Shown: positions 52,295 through 61,221 of the stretch, piece after piece
Layout of the letters: every line of letters begins with the position of its first letter
How positions within the stretch are numbered: position 1 is the stretch's first letter
From: Azospirillum endophyticum
GTDB lineage: Bacteria > Pseudomonadota > Alphaproteobacteria > Azospirillales > Azospirillaceae
Length of the DNA stretch: 64,000 nucleotides
Direction of reading: 5' to 3'
NCBI RefSeq assembly: GCF_016595245.1
Contig: NZ_JAENHM010000035.1
Span: forward strand, 32,360 to 96,359
Notes under the pieces: generated by a model
Seen by the model: the letters and a program-made list of their open reading frames with translations, nothing else
The model's database searches: none
What the model was told of the DNA's origin: nothing
Translations under genes and position numbers: made by a program

Positions 52295-52722
52295 GCCTGA
52301 AGACGATCATCCGCCTGCAGAAGCTGCAACTGGACGAGAAGCGTCGCGTCCTGGCGGACCTCCACACGCTGGCCGACCGGCTGCGTGCGGAAATCGAGAA
52401 GATCAAGCAGGAGATCGTGCAGGAGCAGGAGACGGTGCGCGAGGACTTCTCCGTCTCCTTCACCTATTCCAACTTCGCCCAGGCGGCGATGGAGCGTGGC
52501 CGCAAGCTCGGCGAATCGCTGGGGCAGGTCGAGATGCAGATCAACATCGCCACCGACGAGATGGCCGAAGCCTTCCAGGAGCTGAAACGCTACGAGCTGG
52601 CGGAAGAGGAGCGGCTGAAGCGCGAGCGCGACAAGCAGAAGCGCAAGGAGGCCGCGATGCTGGACGAGACCGCGCTGGTAGGCTTCCGGCGCCGGCAGGC
52701 GGAGGAGGAGGCGGCCGGGTGA
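52291..52722 (+). CDS. fliJ: Flagellar export chaperone FliJ
   Basis: A 143-residue, almost wholly helical protein: [20 protein letters not shown] at the start, then coiled-coil heptads to a Lys/Glu-rich end ([16 protein letters not shown]). FliJ inserts into the FliI ring and connects it to the export gate. The sequence family is poorly conserved, so the name rests on length, coiled-coil nature and position: the start overlaps the fliI stop (ATGA). Confidence 0.82.
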   Translation: MSLKTIIRLQKLQLDEKRRVLADLHTLADRLRAEIEKIKQEIVQEQETVREDFSVSFTYSNFAQAAMERGRKLGESLGQVEMQINIATDEMAEAFQELKRYELAEEERLKRERDKQKRKEAAMLDETALVGFRRRQAEEEAAG

Positions 52723-52748
52723 GGAGAGCGCCTGCCGTGTCGCGATGC

Positions 52749-53279
52749 TCAGACGGTCACCGAAACCAGCCCGCCCGGTGATCCGCCATAGGAGCCGCCC
52801 GGCGCGCTGGGGGTGAAGCCGCCGGTTGCCGGGGCGGCGGTATTGGCAACCGCCGCACCGCCGCTGCCGCTCGCGACGGACGCGCCGACGGAGGCACGGG
52901 CAGGTGCACCAACCGGTCCGGAGCCGCTTGCCGCCTTGCCGGCGGAACCACCGTCCAGCGATCCCGCCCGCCCTGCCGCCGATTTCCGTTCGTCGTCCTG
53001 GGCGAGGCGGCTGGCGGTGCGGCGGTATTCCTCGACCACGCGCTGGGAGGGGATCTGGTCCTGGGTTTCGCCGGTGTCGAAATCGCGGAAATACAGCACC
53101 GCCACCCGCGCACCCTGGTCATAGCGCAGGAAGGGGCTGGTATAGCCGGGGCTCGATGCCTTTTCCGACTGGGCGGCGGCGCCCTGGGCCGGACCCGATG
53201 GGGAAGCGGTGCCGGACTCCGCCGGCTCGAAAGCCGTCGGGCGGTTCGCCGTCGAGCTGGAAACGCCACGGATCTCCAT
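52749..53279 (-). CDS. FlaG-like low-complexity protein
   Basis: A 176-residue protein, mostly Ala/Gly/Ser/Pro-rich and probably disordered. A conserved-looking core at about residues 55-88 reads GARVAVLYFRDFDTGETQDQ then IPSQRVVEEYRR. This resembles the FlaG motif, in which a strand pair ends in DxxTGE..xQIP, so a role in flagellar filament or hook biology is plausible. It is convergent with fliJ, 26 bases apart, which supports this. The low-complexity C-terminus is unusual and the assignment is tentative. Confidence 0.6.
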   Translation of the reverse strand: MEIRGVSSSTANRPTAFEPAESGTASPSGPAQGAAAQSEKASSPGYTSPFLRYDQGARVAVLYFRDFDTGETQDQIPSQRVVEEYRRTASRLAQDDERKSAAGRAGSLDGGSAGKAASGSGPVGAPARASVGASVASGSGGAAVANTAAPATGGFTPSAPGGSYGGSPGGLVSVTV

Positions 53280-53394
53280 CGGTGCCTCCCGCGCTTCTCG
53301 CCCGCTATCCAGGCATTGCCGTTGAGGCAGCTCCTTGCCGGGCGCTGCCCCGTTTCGCTCTCCCCGCCGCCCTTGCTGCTGCCGCGCGACCCGA

Positions 53395-53625
53395 TCAGAC
53401 CGTGATGTTCAGGGTCTGGCCGCGGGTGGGGGTGGTGTTGCCGCCGCTGGAACCGCTCTGGGTGTTCTGCGCCTCCTGCTGGCGGCGGGTACGCTCGCTC
53501 TGGTCTTCCTGTTCGGATTCGACGGGCGAGGTGGACCGCTGCGCCGCGGCGGGGCCGCTGCTGAGCGGGGTGACGTATGGCTGCTGCTGATAGCCGCCGA
53601 TCCCACCGATGCTGCTGACGCCCAT
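53395..53625 (-). CDS. Small polar protein beside the flagellar genes (76 residues)
   Basis: A 76-residue protein starting MGVSSIGGIGGYQQQPYVTP with a charged Glu/Gln/Arg middle (VESEQEDQSERTRRQQEAQN) and an end, TRGQTLNITV, whose final strand resembles the C-termini of some flagellar and exported proteins. GGAGGAACGATC lies before the ATG. No family is recognised. It precedes the FlaG-like gene on the same strand and also starts near a SSxGG motif, so the two may be related in function. Confidence 0.6.
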   Translation of the reverse strand: MGVSSIGGIGGYQQQPYVTPLSSGPAAAQRSTSPVESEQEDQSERTRRQQEAQNTQSGSSGGNTTPTRGQTLNITV

Positions 53626-53731
53626 GATCGTTCCTCCGGTCGCTGGTGCGACGCTTCTTGAACCAGCCGGCGAACGATATGGGGATATGGCCGCCCATAG
53701 CGGTCCGTCGGAGCCCGGCCTCACCCCAACT

Positions 53732-53746
53732 AGGCAAATTTTGCCT
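53732..53746. promoter_or_regulatory. Palindrome upstream of the small flagellar-region gene
   Basis: AGGCAAA-T-TTTGCCT is a perfect 7-base inverted repeat around one base, about 107 bases upstream of the 76-residue protein gene and 116 bases from the end of the LysR gene. It is a candidate operator; no regulator can be assigned. Confidence 0.45.
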
Positions 53747-53861
53747 GATCGAAAGGGCTAGCGCCAGCGAAATCACGCGGCTGGAGAGCCTTTTCCGAGA
53801 ATGTCAACGATCAAAACAACTTGGGTCTAAGCGGTCGCAACCTTTATTGGGAGTCGAATTT

Positions 53862-54827
53862 CTATTCTTCAACCGGTGCGGCAAGTTCCGGCGACGACTC
53901 GGCATTGCGCCAGAGGGCGGCTTCGACCGCCAGCGTCCAAAAGCTCTCGGCCGCCTTGCTCTGGCGCGCACGCGGGCGGACCAGCCGGATCTGCACCGGC
54001 ACCGTCCAGCGCCCGTCGCCGGCCGGCATCCCGGCCCGGACGAGGGAGCCGCGCGCCAGATCCTCGGCGATCAGGCTCTCCGGCAGCCAGGCCACCCCGC
54101 GCCCGTCGCGCGCCAGCGTGCGCAGCACCGCGGCGAGGTGGGAGGTGAAAACGGTGTCGAGCGTGCCGGGCAACGGCTGTCCCGCCCGCACCGCTTCCAG
54201 GATGCGGCCCATGCCGGACTCGCGGCTGTAGGAGAGGTGCGGCAGCGGCGTGCTGTCCCCGTCCGCCAGCACATGGCGCGGTCGTCCGCCGGCATCGGGC
54301 GCGGTCACTGCCAGCAGCCGGTCGCCGCCGACGACGACGGAGCGGAAGGACTCCGCGTCCAGGCGGCCGGCCGCCGCCGGGTGGGCGTGGCAGAGCAGAA
54401 ACTGCGCCTGTCCGGCCAGCATCAGCCGTTCGCAGGCCTCCATGCTGTCGGACGACAGGGTGATGGCGCCCAGCCTGGCGCGGCTCTCGAGCGCCCGCAA
54501 CCAGGAGGGGAAGAAGGTCAGGGACAGCGCATGGGTGGCGGCGAAGCGCAGGGTCGCGGCCTCCGACTGGGCGGCCAGCCGGGCTTCCTCGCGGCCTTGC
54601 AGCAGGCGGCGCACGGTCTCGTCGGCGAAGGGGCGGAAACGGCGGCCGGCCTCCGTCAGGGTCACCGGCTGGGCGCTGCGGTCGAACAGCGGCGTGCCGG
54701 CCCAATCCTCCAGCGCGCGGATGCGACGGCTGAAGGCCGGCTGGGTCAGGTGGCGCGCGTCGGCGGCGCGGGAGAAGTTGCCGCAATCCACCAGAGCCAG
54801 GAAATCGTCGAGCCAGGAGAGTTCCAT
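53862..54827 (-). CDS. LysR-family transcriptional regulator
   Basis: A 321-residue LysR regulator. The helix-turn-helix is in WLDDFLALVDCGNFSRAADA and RHLTQPAFSRRIRALEDWAG at residues 5-45. The effector domain follows from about residue 90. The ATG at 54827 gives the standard family start. It diverges from the tartrate-dehydratase-like gene, 157 bases apart, and is the likely regulator of that gene. No obvious long palindrome was found between them. Confidence 0.87.
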   Translation of the reverse strand: MELSWLDDFLALVDCGNFSRAADARHLTQPAFSRRIRALEDWAGTPLFDRSAQPVTLTEAGRRFRPFADETVRRLLQGREEARLAAQSEAATLRFAATHALSLTFFPSWLRALESRARLGAITLSSDSMEACERLMLAGQAQFLLCHAHPAAAGRLDAESFRSVVVGGDRLLAVTAPDAGGRPRHVLADGDSTPLPHLSYSRESGMGRILEAVRAGQPLPGTLDTVFTSHLAAVLRTLARDGRGVAWLPESLIAEDLARGSLVRAGMPAGDGRWTVPVQIRLVRPRARQSKAAESFWTLAVEAALWRNAESSPELAAPVEE

Positions 54828-54984
54828 CGCCCAATCTTCGTCACGTCTGCCGGGCAGGACCGGCTTGCGGCCACCCCATGCCGAACCCGCATGATGCGTT
54901 CCGACCTTGGCATTGGCCCGGCGGCCCGCAACATCCCTACAGTGCCGGCACGAAACACGCCACAACGCTGCAAGGGGAACCGCC

Positions 54985-56157
54985 ATGCGCATCGTCGAAA
55001 TCCGCGAGCAGACCGCCGGCATCAAGTCCGACATCGCCAACGCCTTCATCGATTTCAGCCAGATGACCTGCAGCGTCGTCGCGGTCGTCACCGACGTGAT
55101 GCGCGACGGCAGGCCGGTGATCGGCTACGGCTTCAACTCCAACGGCCGCTATGCCGCCGGCGGGCTGCTGCGCGAGCGGTTCATCCCCCGGCTGATGTCG
55201 GCCGCCCCCGACAGCTTGCTGGACGACAGCGGCGAGAACCTGGACCCCTTCCGCATCTGGGCCCGGCTGATGACCAACGAGAAGCCGGGCGGCCATGGCG
55301 AACGCTCGGTCGCCGTCGGCACCATCGACATGGCGGTGTGGGACGCGGTGGCGAAGATCGCCGGCGTGCCGCTCTACCGCCTGCTGGCCGACCGTTTCCG
55401 CGGCGGGGTGGCCGACGACAGCGTGTGGGTCTATGCCGCCGGCGGCTATTACTATCCCGGCAAGGACGTGACGGCGCTCCAGGACGAGATGCGCAGCTAC
55501 CGCGATCGCGGCTACAAGGTCGTGAAGATGAAGATCGGCGGCGCCCCGCTTGAGGACGATCTGCGGCGCATCGACGCGGTGCTGGAGGTGGTCGGGTCGG
55601 GCGAGAACCTGTGCGTCGACGCCAACGGCCGCTTCGACCTCAAGACCGCCATCGCCTATGCCGAGGCGCTGAAGCCCTACGGCCTGTTCTGGTACGAGGA
55701 GGCCGGCGACCCGCTGGACTACGCGCTGCAGGCCGAACTGGCCAATCATTACGACCGCCCGATGGCGACCGGCGAGAACCTGTTCTCCCACCAGGACGCC
55801 CGCAACCTGATCCGCCATGGCGGCATGCGCCCCGACCGCGACTGGCTGCAGTTCGACTGCGCGCTGAGCTATGGGCTGGTCGAGTATCTGCGCACGCTGG
55901 ACATGCTGAAACACAATGGCTGGTCCAGCCGTCGCGTCGTGCCGCATGGCGGCCACCAGATGTCGCTGAACATCGCCGCCGGTCTTCACTTGGGCGGCAA
56001 TGAATCCTACCCCGACGTCTTCAAGCCCTTCTGCGGCTTCGCCGACGGTATCGCAGTGGAGGATGGCCGGGTGCGCCTGCCCGATCTGCCCGGCGTCGGC
56101 TTCGAAGCCAAGTCGGAACTGTTCGCGACGATGAGCGGGCTTCTGGAAACCCGATAA
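54985..56157 (+). CDS. tarD: D(-)-tartrate dehydratase-like enolase-superfamily enzyme
   Basis: A mandelate-racemase-type member of the enolase superfamily, 390 residues. It closely follows the pattern of the characterised Bradyrhizobium D-tartrate dehydratase, which forms oxaloacetate. The KxK base is in YKVVKMKIGGAP (near residue 182), metal ligands are Asp in CVDANGRFD, Glu in FWYEEAGDP and Glu in MATGENLFSH, and the catalytic His is in VVPHGGHQMSLN. GEKPGG-like and GGNESYPDVFKPF segments are diagnostic. AAGGGGAACC lies before the ATG. It is divergent from a LysR regulator. Confidence 0.87.
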   Translation: MRIVEIREQTAGIKSDIANAFIDFSQMTCSVVAVVTDVMRDGRPVIGYGFNSNGRYAAGGLLRERFIPRLMSAAPDSLLDDSGENLDPFRIWARLMTNEKPGGHGERSVAVGTIDMAVWDAVAKIAGVPLYRLLADRFRGGVADDSVWVYAAGGYYYPGKDVTALQDEMRSYRDRGYKVVKMKIGGAPLEDDLRRIDAVLEVVGSGENLCVDANGRFDLKTAIAYAEALKPYGLFWYEEAGDPLDYALQAELANHYDRPMATGENLFSHQDARNLIRHGGMRPDRDWLQFDCALSYGLVEYLRTLDMLKHNGWSSRRVVPHGGHQMSLNIAAGLHLGGNESYPDVFKPFCGFADGIAVEDGRVRLPDLPGVGFEAKSELFATMSGLLETR

Positions 56158-56273
56158 GTTCGCTCAAGCTCAAGGCCGGACCCTGTTCCATTGGGAGACG
56201 CCGCCCTCAATGTTCAATTCGGCCATTGACCGGGCGTCGCGCTGTGTCAATCTGTTGTCGGTCGCAACGTTTC

Positions 56274-56290
56274 AGAAAGGAGGTGATCCA
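56274..56290 (+). promoter_or_regulatory. Extended Shine-Dalgarno sequence
   Basis: AGAAAGGAGGTGATCCA can pair over 17 bases with the usual alphaproteobacterial 16S rRNA 3' end, GGATCACCTCCTTTCT and one base more. Typical sites pair over four to six. The GGAGG core is seven bases from the ATG of the small secreted protein. Confidence 0.8.
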
Positions 56291-56470
56291 ATGTCTCATG
56301 GAGCCAGTCCGGTCGTCGCCGCTTTGTTCGGTCTCGCCACTCTCCTGACGGCTGGGATCGCCAACGCGGACTGTTCGCCCAACCACAGCGCGAGCGCATC
56401 GCCGCCGCCGGCCTCCAGCACCGTCGGGTCGGCCGGAACGCCGGCGCCCAGCACCACGCGCGGCGGGTGA
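56291..56470 (+). CDS. Small secreted protein (59 residues)
   Basis: A 59-residue precursor: MSHGASPVVAALFGLATLLT leads a signal peptide that should be cut after ANA, leaving a mature peptide of about 32 residues rich in Ser, Pro and Ala with one Cys (DCSPNHSASASPPPASS). No family is recognised. The start is fixed by a 17-base Shine-Dalgarno match ending at the ATG. A strong intrinsic terminator follows, so it is monocistronic. Confidence 0.65.
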   Translation: MSHGASPVVAALFGLATLLTAGIANADCSPNHSASASPPPASSTVGSAGTPAPSTTRGG

Positions 56471-56522
56471 CGGCCAAACGCTGAAGGTCGAACGCTGACG
56501 ACCAGGAAATGCCCATGCCTGG

Positions 56523-56560
56523 AAACGGGCCGCCCTTCACCGGGCGGCCCGTTTCTTTTG
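56523..56560 (+). terminator. Intrinsic terminator of the small secreted protein gene
   Basis: A perfect 13-base stem, AAACGGGCCGCCC against GGGCGGCCCGTTT, with a TTCACC loop and a following CTTTT tract. Confidence 0.9.
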
Positions 56561-56733
56561 ACTGGCGATGTGGAAGGAAATCCGGTTGTGGAGGGCGCTA
56601 TCCGAAAAATGCCGCGAAGGTGAATTTTTATTGCTTTTCCATATGGCGGTAGACCCTTTATTGAAATTTTTAACAATCCGCTGCCACCATCGCGCGTGAA
56701 ACCTCGATATGGGTTCGGGGCGTGTTGGAGGGC

Positions 56734-57291
56734 ATGATGGAACATTCGACCGGTCATCACCATGGCTGCTGCCAAGGCGAACACAGCTCGCGCCGCGGGT
56801 TTCTGAAGCTGGCGACCTTGGGTGCCGGCGTGACGTTGATGGCGCCGATGATGATGAGCCGCCCGGCCCGGGCCGGCAGCGTCGACACGCTCCTGCTGTC
56901 CTGCATGGACTATCGCCTGATGGGCCATGTCGCCGGTTACATGAACGCCCGCAACATGCAGGCGAACTACGACCATGTCATCCTGGCCGGCGCCAGCCTG
57001 GGCGCGCTGACCGACAAGAAGCCGGCCTGGGGCGACGCCTTCTGGGACCATGTCGCGGTCGCCAAGGAACTGCACCACATCAAGCGCCTGATCGTCATGG
57101 ATCACCGCGACTGCGGCGCCTACAAGGTCTTCCTCGGCATGGACCTGTCGCCCGATCCCGCGAAGGAATCCGAGGTGCATGGCCAGTACCTGAGCAAGCT
57201 GAAGACGATGGTCAGGGAACGCCACCCGGACCTCGAGGTCGAGCTGCTGCTGATGGGGCTGGACGGCAAGGTCGAAAAGCTGGCGGCGTAA
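56734..57291 (+). CDS. Tat-exported beta-carbonic-anhydrase-like protein
   Basis: A protein of 185 residues with a twin-arginine signal (SSRRGFLKLATLGAGVTLMA) cut near ARA. The mature part keeps the beta-carbonic-anhydrase zinc and dyad motifs: CxDxR as LLSCMDYRLMG and HxxC as MDHRDCGAYK. It is shorter than typical beta enzymes, so activity is not certain. The stretch before the arginines is unusual, with HHHGCC in the first 15 residues, and might bind metal. ATGs at 56734 and 56737 and a GTG at 56722 are all possible starts; GGAGG is nearest the ATGs. AT-rich DNA upstream likely holds its promoter. Confidence 0.8.
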   Translation: MMEHSTGHHHGCCQGEHSSRRGFLKLATLGAGVTLMAPMMMSRPARAGSVDTLLLSCMDYRLMGHVAGYMNARNMQANYDHVILAGASLGALTDKKPAWGDAFWDHVAVAKELHHIKRLIVMDHRDCGAYKVFLGMDLSPDPAKESEVHGQYLSKLKTMVRERHPDLEVELLLMGLDGKVEKLAA

Positions 57292-57298
57292 GCACTCA

Positions 57299-57340
57299 AA
57301 AAAGCCCCTTCTTCCTGATCAAGGCGAGAAGGGGCTTTTT
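57299..57340. terminator. Bidirectional intrinsic terminator
   Basis: AAAAAGCCCCTTCT facing AGAAGGGGCTTTTT around a 14-base loop. It serves the carbonic-anhydrase-like gene on the plus strand and nadC, the last gene of the nad operon, on the minus strand. Confidence 0.92.
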
Positions 57341-57351
57341 GATTCCCTCCG

Positions 57352-58185
57352 TCACATATCCAGCCCGAGATCCAGGTTCGGGGCGCTGTGGGTCAGCCAG
57401 CCGCAGCTGATCATGTCGACGCCGGCCTCCGCGATGGCGCGGACGGTGGCGAGCGTGACGTTGCCCGACGCTTCGGTCAGCAGGCGGCCGTCGACCCTCC
57501 GCACCGCACGGCGCAGCGTGTCCGCGTCCATGTTGTCGAGCAGCACGACATCGACCGGCAGGCCCAGCAGCTCGTCCAACTGGTCGAGCGTGTCGACCTC
57601 CACCTCCACCTTCACCATGTGGCCGATGGCGGCGCGGACGCGCTCCACCGCCGGACGCACCCCGCCGGCGACGGCGATGTGGTTGTCCTTGATCAGCACC
57701 GCGTCATCCAGCCCGAAGCGGTGATTGAAGCCGCCGCCCAGCTTCACCGCATGCTTTTCCAGGACGCGCAGGCCGGGGGTGGTCTTACGGGTGCAGACGA
57801 TGCGGGCCTTGGTGCCCTCCACCTCACGAACAAGGCTGCGGGTGGCGGTGGCGATGCCGGACAGCCGGCCCATCAGGTTCAGCGCCGTCCGTTCCGCCGT
57901 CAGCAGGGCACGGGCCTTGCCGGTCAGGATGGCGATGGTACCGCCGGCGGGCACGTCGTCGCCATCGGCGCGCTCGACCGATACCGAGATGCCGGGGTCG
58001 AGCAGGCGGAAGGCGATCAGCGCCGCCTCCAGCCCGGCGACGCGGCCGTCCTTGCGGGCGGCGATGCGGGCGGTCGCCACCGCGTCGGCCGGGATGATGC
58101 TGTCGGTGGTGATGTCGCCGGCCCGGCCCAGATCCTCCGCCAGGGCGGCACGGACGATGGGCTCGACGGTCAGAGGATGCAGCAT
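57352..58185 (-). CDS. nadC: Nicotinate-nucleotide pyrophosphorylase (carboxylating)
   Basis: Quinolinate phosphoribosyltransferase, the third step of de novo NAD synthesis. The 277-residue protein has [20 protein letters not shown] at the start, [36 protein letters not shown] for substrate binding, and [30 protein letters not shown] and [20 protein letters not shown] close the barrel. The start overlaps the nadB stop by 16 bases. Confidence 0.95.
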   Translation of the reverse strand: MLHPLTVEPIVRAALAEDLGRAGDITTDSIIPADAVATARIAARKDGRVAGLEAALIAFRLLDPGISVSVERADGDDVPAGGTIAILTGKARALLTAERTALNLMGRLSGIATATRSLVREVEGTKARIVCTRKTTPGLRVLEKHAVKLGGGFNHRFGLDDAVLIKDNHIAVAGGVRPAVERVRAAIGHMVKVEVEVDTLDQLDELLGLPVDVVLLDNMDADTLRRAVRRVDGRLLTEASGNVTLATVRAIAEAGVDMISCGWLTHSAPNLDLGLDM

Positions 58186-59804
58186 GCGGCGTCTCCGGAC
58201 AGGGGACCGGCGGTGCCGGCCAGATCGCTGAGGGTCAGGGTGCGGGGGCTGGAAACGGGATTGGGGAGGGGATGGTCGCTGCGGCAATGGGCGCCGCGGC
58301 TTTCCTCCCGCGCCAGGGCGGCATGGACGACCAGCCGGCCGACCAGCAGCCGGTTGCGCGCTTCGCCCCAGCGGCGGACGACCTCGGGCGGAGCCTCATC
58401 GCCGTCCTCGCCGCGGAGCATGTCCAGCGCCGCCGCCAGCCGGTCGAGCTTGCGCCGGGCGGCAAGCAGTCCCAGCCCGTCGCGGACCAGCCCGGCACCC
58501 TCGTAGAGCGCCGTCCGCGCCTCTGCCCCGATGGCGTCGAGCAGGGCATGGCCGGCATCGGCGGCGACCGCCGGCGGGCGGGGCAGGGCGAAGGGCGGCA
58601 GCGGCGCCAGGGGCCGTGCCGCCACGTCGCGGGCGACGCGGGCGCCGAACACCAGCGCCTCCAGCAGGGAGTTGCTGGCCAGCCGGTTGGCGCCATGGAC
58701 ACCGGTGCAGGCGACTTCGCCGCAGGCCCACAGCCCCTCCAGGCTGGTGCGCCCGTCGGCGTCGGTGACCACCCCGCCCATGTGGTAGTGGGCGGCGGGC
58801 GCCACCGGCATCGGCCCGGCGAACGGGGCAAGCCCATGCTCGGCGCAGAGAGCCAGCACGGTGGGGAAGCCGCCGGGCTTGGCGGCCAGCGCCGGGCGCA
58901 GGTCGAGGAACACCGGTTCCCCCGCCGCGACGCGCCGGCCGATGGCGCGGGCAACCACGTCGCGCGGCGCCAGCTCCGCCAGCGGATGCTCGTCGGGCAT
59001 GAAACGCCGGCCGTCCCGATCGAGCAGCAGGGCGCCCGCCCCGCGCAGGGCCTCGGTCAGCAGCGGCACCGGGTCGGCATCGACCGCCAGCGCCGTGGGG
59101 TGGAACTGCACGAACTCCAGGTCGGCCAGCCGGGCACCGGCCCGCGCGGCGATGGCGAGTCCGTCGCCGGTCGCCTCCGCCGGGTTGGTGGTGCGGGCGA
59201 AGGCGGCACCGATGCCGCCGGTCGCCAGGATGACGCGCGGCGCCCGGTGCAGCACCCAGCCTTGCCCATGGCAGGCGAGCAGGCCGCAGACCCGGCCATT
59301 GCGGAGGACGAGATCGACGGCGAAGGCGTCGGTCTCCACCCGCACCGACGGGGTGGTGCGCAGGCGCTCGGCCAGCGCGGTGACCAGGGTGCGGCCGGTG
59401 GCGTCGCCCCCGGCATGGACGATGCGCGCCGCGCCATGGGCGGCCTCGCGGCCCAGCAGCGGCGAGCCGTCGGCGGCGCGGTCGAAGGGCAGGCCGTCCT
59501 CCAGCATCCGGCGGACCAGGGCGGCGCCGTCACGGGTCAGCAGGGCGGCCATCGCGGCATCGACCAGCCCTGCTCCGGCGGCGACGGTGTCGGCGGCATG
59601 GTCCGCCGGCCGGTCTCCGGGACCGACGGCGGCGGCGATGCCGCCCTGGGCATGAAGGCTGGAGCCGCCGGGGAGGCCGGCGGTCTTGGTGATCAGCGTC
59701 ACCGTGCGTGGGGCGAGTTGCAGGGCGGCGGTCATCCCGGCAAGGCCGGACCCGACGACGATCACCTCGGCATCGCGGACATCGTAAGGCGTGCTGGAGG
59801 TCAT
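58170..59804 (-). CDS. nadB: L-aspartate oxidase
   Basis: A flavoprotein that oxidises L-aspartate to iminoaspartate for quinolinate synthesis. The 544-residue protein begins with the FAD-binding [20 protein letters not shown] and has [15 protein letters not shown]. The catalytic region includes [12 protein letters not shown] and [12 protein letters not shown], then [20 protein letters not shown]. The ATG at 59804 gives the correct N-terminus; the open frame beyond it runs into a palindromic repeat and is not part of the enzyme. It lies between nadA and nadC. Confidence 0.94.
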   Translation of the reverse strand: MTSSTPYDVRDAEVIVVGSGLAGMTAALQLAPRTVTLITKTAGLPGGSSLHAQGGIAAAVGPGDRPADHAADTVAAGAGLVDAAMAALLTRDGAALVRRMLEDGLPFDRAADGSPLLGREAAHGAARIVHAGGDATGRTLVTALAERLRTTPSVRVETDAFAVDLVLRNGRVCGLLACHGQGWVLHRAPRVILATGGIGAAFARTTNPAEATGDGLAIAARAGARLADLEFVQFHPTALAVDADPVPLLTEALRGAGALLLDRDGRRFMPDEHPLAELAPRDVVARAIGRRVAAGEPVFLDLRPALAAKPGGFPTVLALCAEHGLAPFAGPMPVAPAAHYHMGGVVTDADGRTSLEGLWACGEVACTGVHGANRLASNSLLEALVFGARVARDVAARPLAPLPPFALPRPPAVAADAGHALLDAIGAEARTALYEGAGLVRDGLGLLAARRKLDRLAAALDMLRGEDGDEAPPEVVRRWGEARNRLLVGRLVVHAALAREESRGAHCRSDHPLPNPVSSPRTLTLSDLAGTAGPLSGDAACCIL

Positions 59805-59836
59805 GGGGGGACTCCTCGACGCAACGCGAATGGATC

Positions 59837-60027
59837 CCTTCTCCCCCCTGGGGAGAAGGTTAGGATGAGGGGGTTCGGCGAAGCCGAAGGGATCCTCGCA
59901 ATGCATCCCCCTCACCCCGACCCTCTCCCCGCTCACCCCGACCCTCTCCCCGCTTTCGGCGGACCAAAGGTCCGCCTGTCGCGTCAGCGCAAACTTCGTT
60001 TGCGCGTGAGCGGGGGGGAGAGGGGGA
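59837..60027. repeat. Composite inverted repeat between nadA and nadB
   Basis: A 190-base element. A CTTCTCCCC-type left arm is followed by a TTCGGCGAAGCCGAA stem and a duplicated CACCCCGACCCTCTCCCCGC unit. The right arm (GGGGGGGAGAGGGGG) is separated by a module with two hairpins, GCGGACC-AAA-GGTCCGC and GCGCAAAC-TTCG-TTTGCGC. That module resembles the one in the 14.4 kb copy. It lies inside the nad operon and could lower expression of nadB and nadC. Confidence 0.8.
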
Positions 60028-60038
60028 TTTAAGGGCAC

Positions 60039-61049
60039 TCACTTCGGCTTCACCGCCAGCATGCGTTCCACGGACCGGCGGGCGCGGGCGGCGAGCGCGT
60101 CCGGGATTTCGACGCGCGGTTCCAGGGTCCGCAACGAGTCCAGGATGCTCGACAGCGTCACCGTCTTCATGTGCGGGCAGAGGTTGCAGGGCCGCACGAA
60201 CTCCGTCTCGGGCGAGGCTGCGGCGACGTTGTCGCTCATCGAGCATTCGGTGACCATCAGCACCCGCGGCGGCTTCTCGTTGCCGACGAAGTCGATCATG
60301 CGGGCGGTGGAGCCGACGAAATCGGCGGCCTGCAACACATCGGGCGGGCATTCGGGGTGGGCGATCACGGTCAGCCGGTCGAAGCGGCGGCGGAACTCGT
60401 CGATCTCCGCGCCGGTGAAGCGCTCATGCACCTCGCAATGGCCCTTCCAGGCGATGATCTCGACCTTGGTCTGGGTCGCGACGTATTTCGCCAGATACTC
60501 GTCGGGCAGGAAGATCACCCGGTCGACGCCGAGCGATTCCACCACCTCCACCGCGTTGCCCGACGTGCAGCAGATGTCGACCTCCGCCTTCACCTCGGCC
60601 GATGTGTTGACGTAGGCGACCACCGGCACGCCGGGATGGGCCTCGCGCAGAAGGCGGACGTCGGCGGCGGTGATGCTGTCGGCCAGAGAACAGCCGGCGT
60701 TGCGGCTGGGGATCAGCACGGTCTTGGCCGGGTTCAGCAGCTTCGCCGTCTCCGCCATGAAATGCACGCCGGCCAGCACGATCACGTCGGCGTCGGTTTC
60801 CGTCGCCTTGGCGGCCAGCGCCAGGCTGTCGCCGACGATGTCGGCCACGCCGTGGAAGATCTCCGGCGTCTGGTAGTTGTGGGCCAGGATGACGGCGTTG
60901 CGCTCGCGCTTCAGTTCGTTGATGGCGTGGACCAGCGGCGCGTGGAAGGGCCATTCGATCGCCGGCACGACACGCTTCATCCGCTCGTAGATCGGCGCGG
61001 TCGCCGCAGCGACGGCGGGGGTGTAGGCGAGTTCGGCGACCTCGGGCAT
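60039..61049 (-). CDS. nadA: Quinolinate synthase A
   Basis: A [4Fe-4S] enzyme that condenses iminoaspartate with dihydroxyacetone phosphate to quinolinate. The 336-residue protein has [20 protein letters not shown] near residue 47. The three cluster cysteines are in [21 protein letters not shown] and [30 protein letters not shown] is also diagnostic. The start MPEVAELAY has GAGGGAAG upstream; a longer ATG start at 61088 would read through a perfect palindrome that looks like an operator. It is the first gene of nadA-nadB-nadC. Confidence 0.94.
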   Translation of the reverse strand: MPEVAELAYTPAVAAATAPIYERMKRVVPAIEWPFHAPLVHAINELKRERNAVILAHNYQTPEIFHGVADIVGDSLALAAKATETDADVIVLAGVHFMAETAKLLNPAKTVLIPSRNAGCSLADSITAADVRLLREAHPGVPVVAYVNTSAEVKAEVDICCTSGNAVEVVESLGVDRVIFLPDEYLAKYVATQTKVEIIAWKGHCEVHERFTGAEIDEFRRRFDRLTVIAHPECPPDVLQAADFVGSTARMIDFVGNEKPPRVLMVTECSMSDNVAAASPETEFVRPCNLCPHMKTVTLSSILDSLRTLEPRVEIPDALAARARRSVERMLAVKPK

Positions 61050-61066
61050 CAGACGGCTTCCCTCTA

Positions 61067-61081
61067 TGCTCGTTACGAGCA
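61067..61081. promoter_or_regulatory. Palindromic operator candidate upstream of nadA
   Basis: TGCTCGT-T-ACGAGCA is a perfect 7-base inverted repeat around one base, 18 bases before the nadA start, next to AT-rich DNA. In alphaproteobacteria de novo NAD genes are often repressed by NadQ or NrtR; which protein binds here cannot be told. Confidence 0.55.
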
Positions 61082-61221
61082 AAACCATATTTACTCTTTC
61101 AGAGCATATCAAGGGGAAATGATGATGCGGAAACAATCTCGCTCGGGCGGTGTTGTGCCGGTCGTGGGTGGAGCCGGGTTGGGCGGCCTTGCCCCGACAG
61201 GCGCTGTCCGGAGAATTGCCG

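Noticed and set aside
59805..60038. An 80-residue N-terminal extension of NadB
   Set aside because: The extension is a translation of the palindromic repeat; L-aspartate oxidases start close to the FAD-binding motif, and a good ATG is there.
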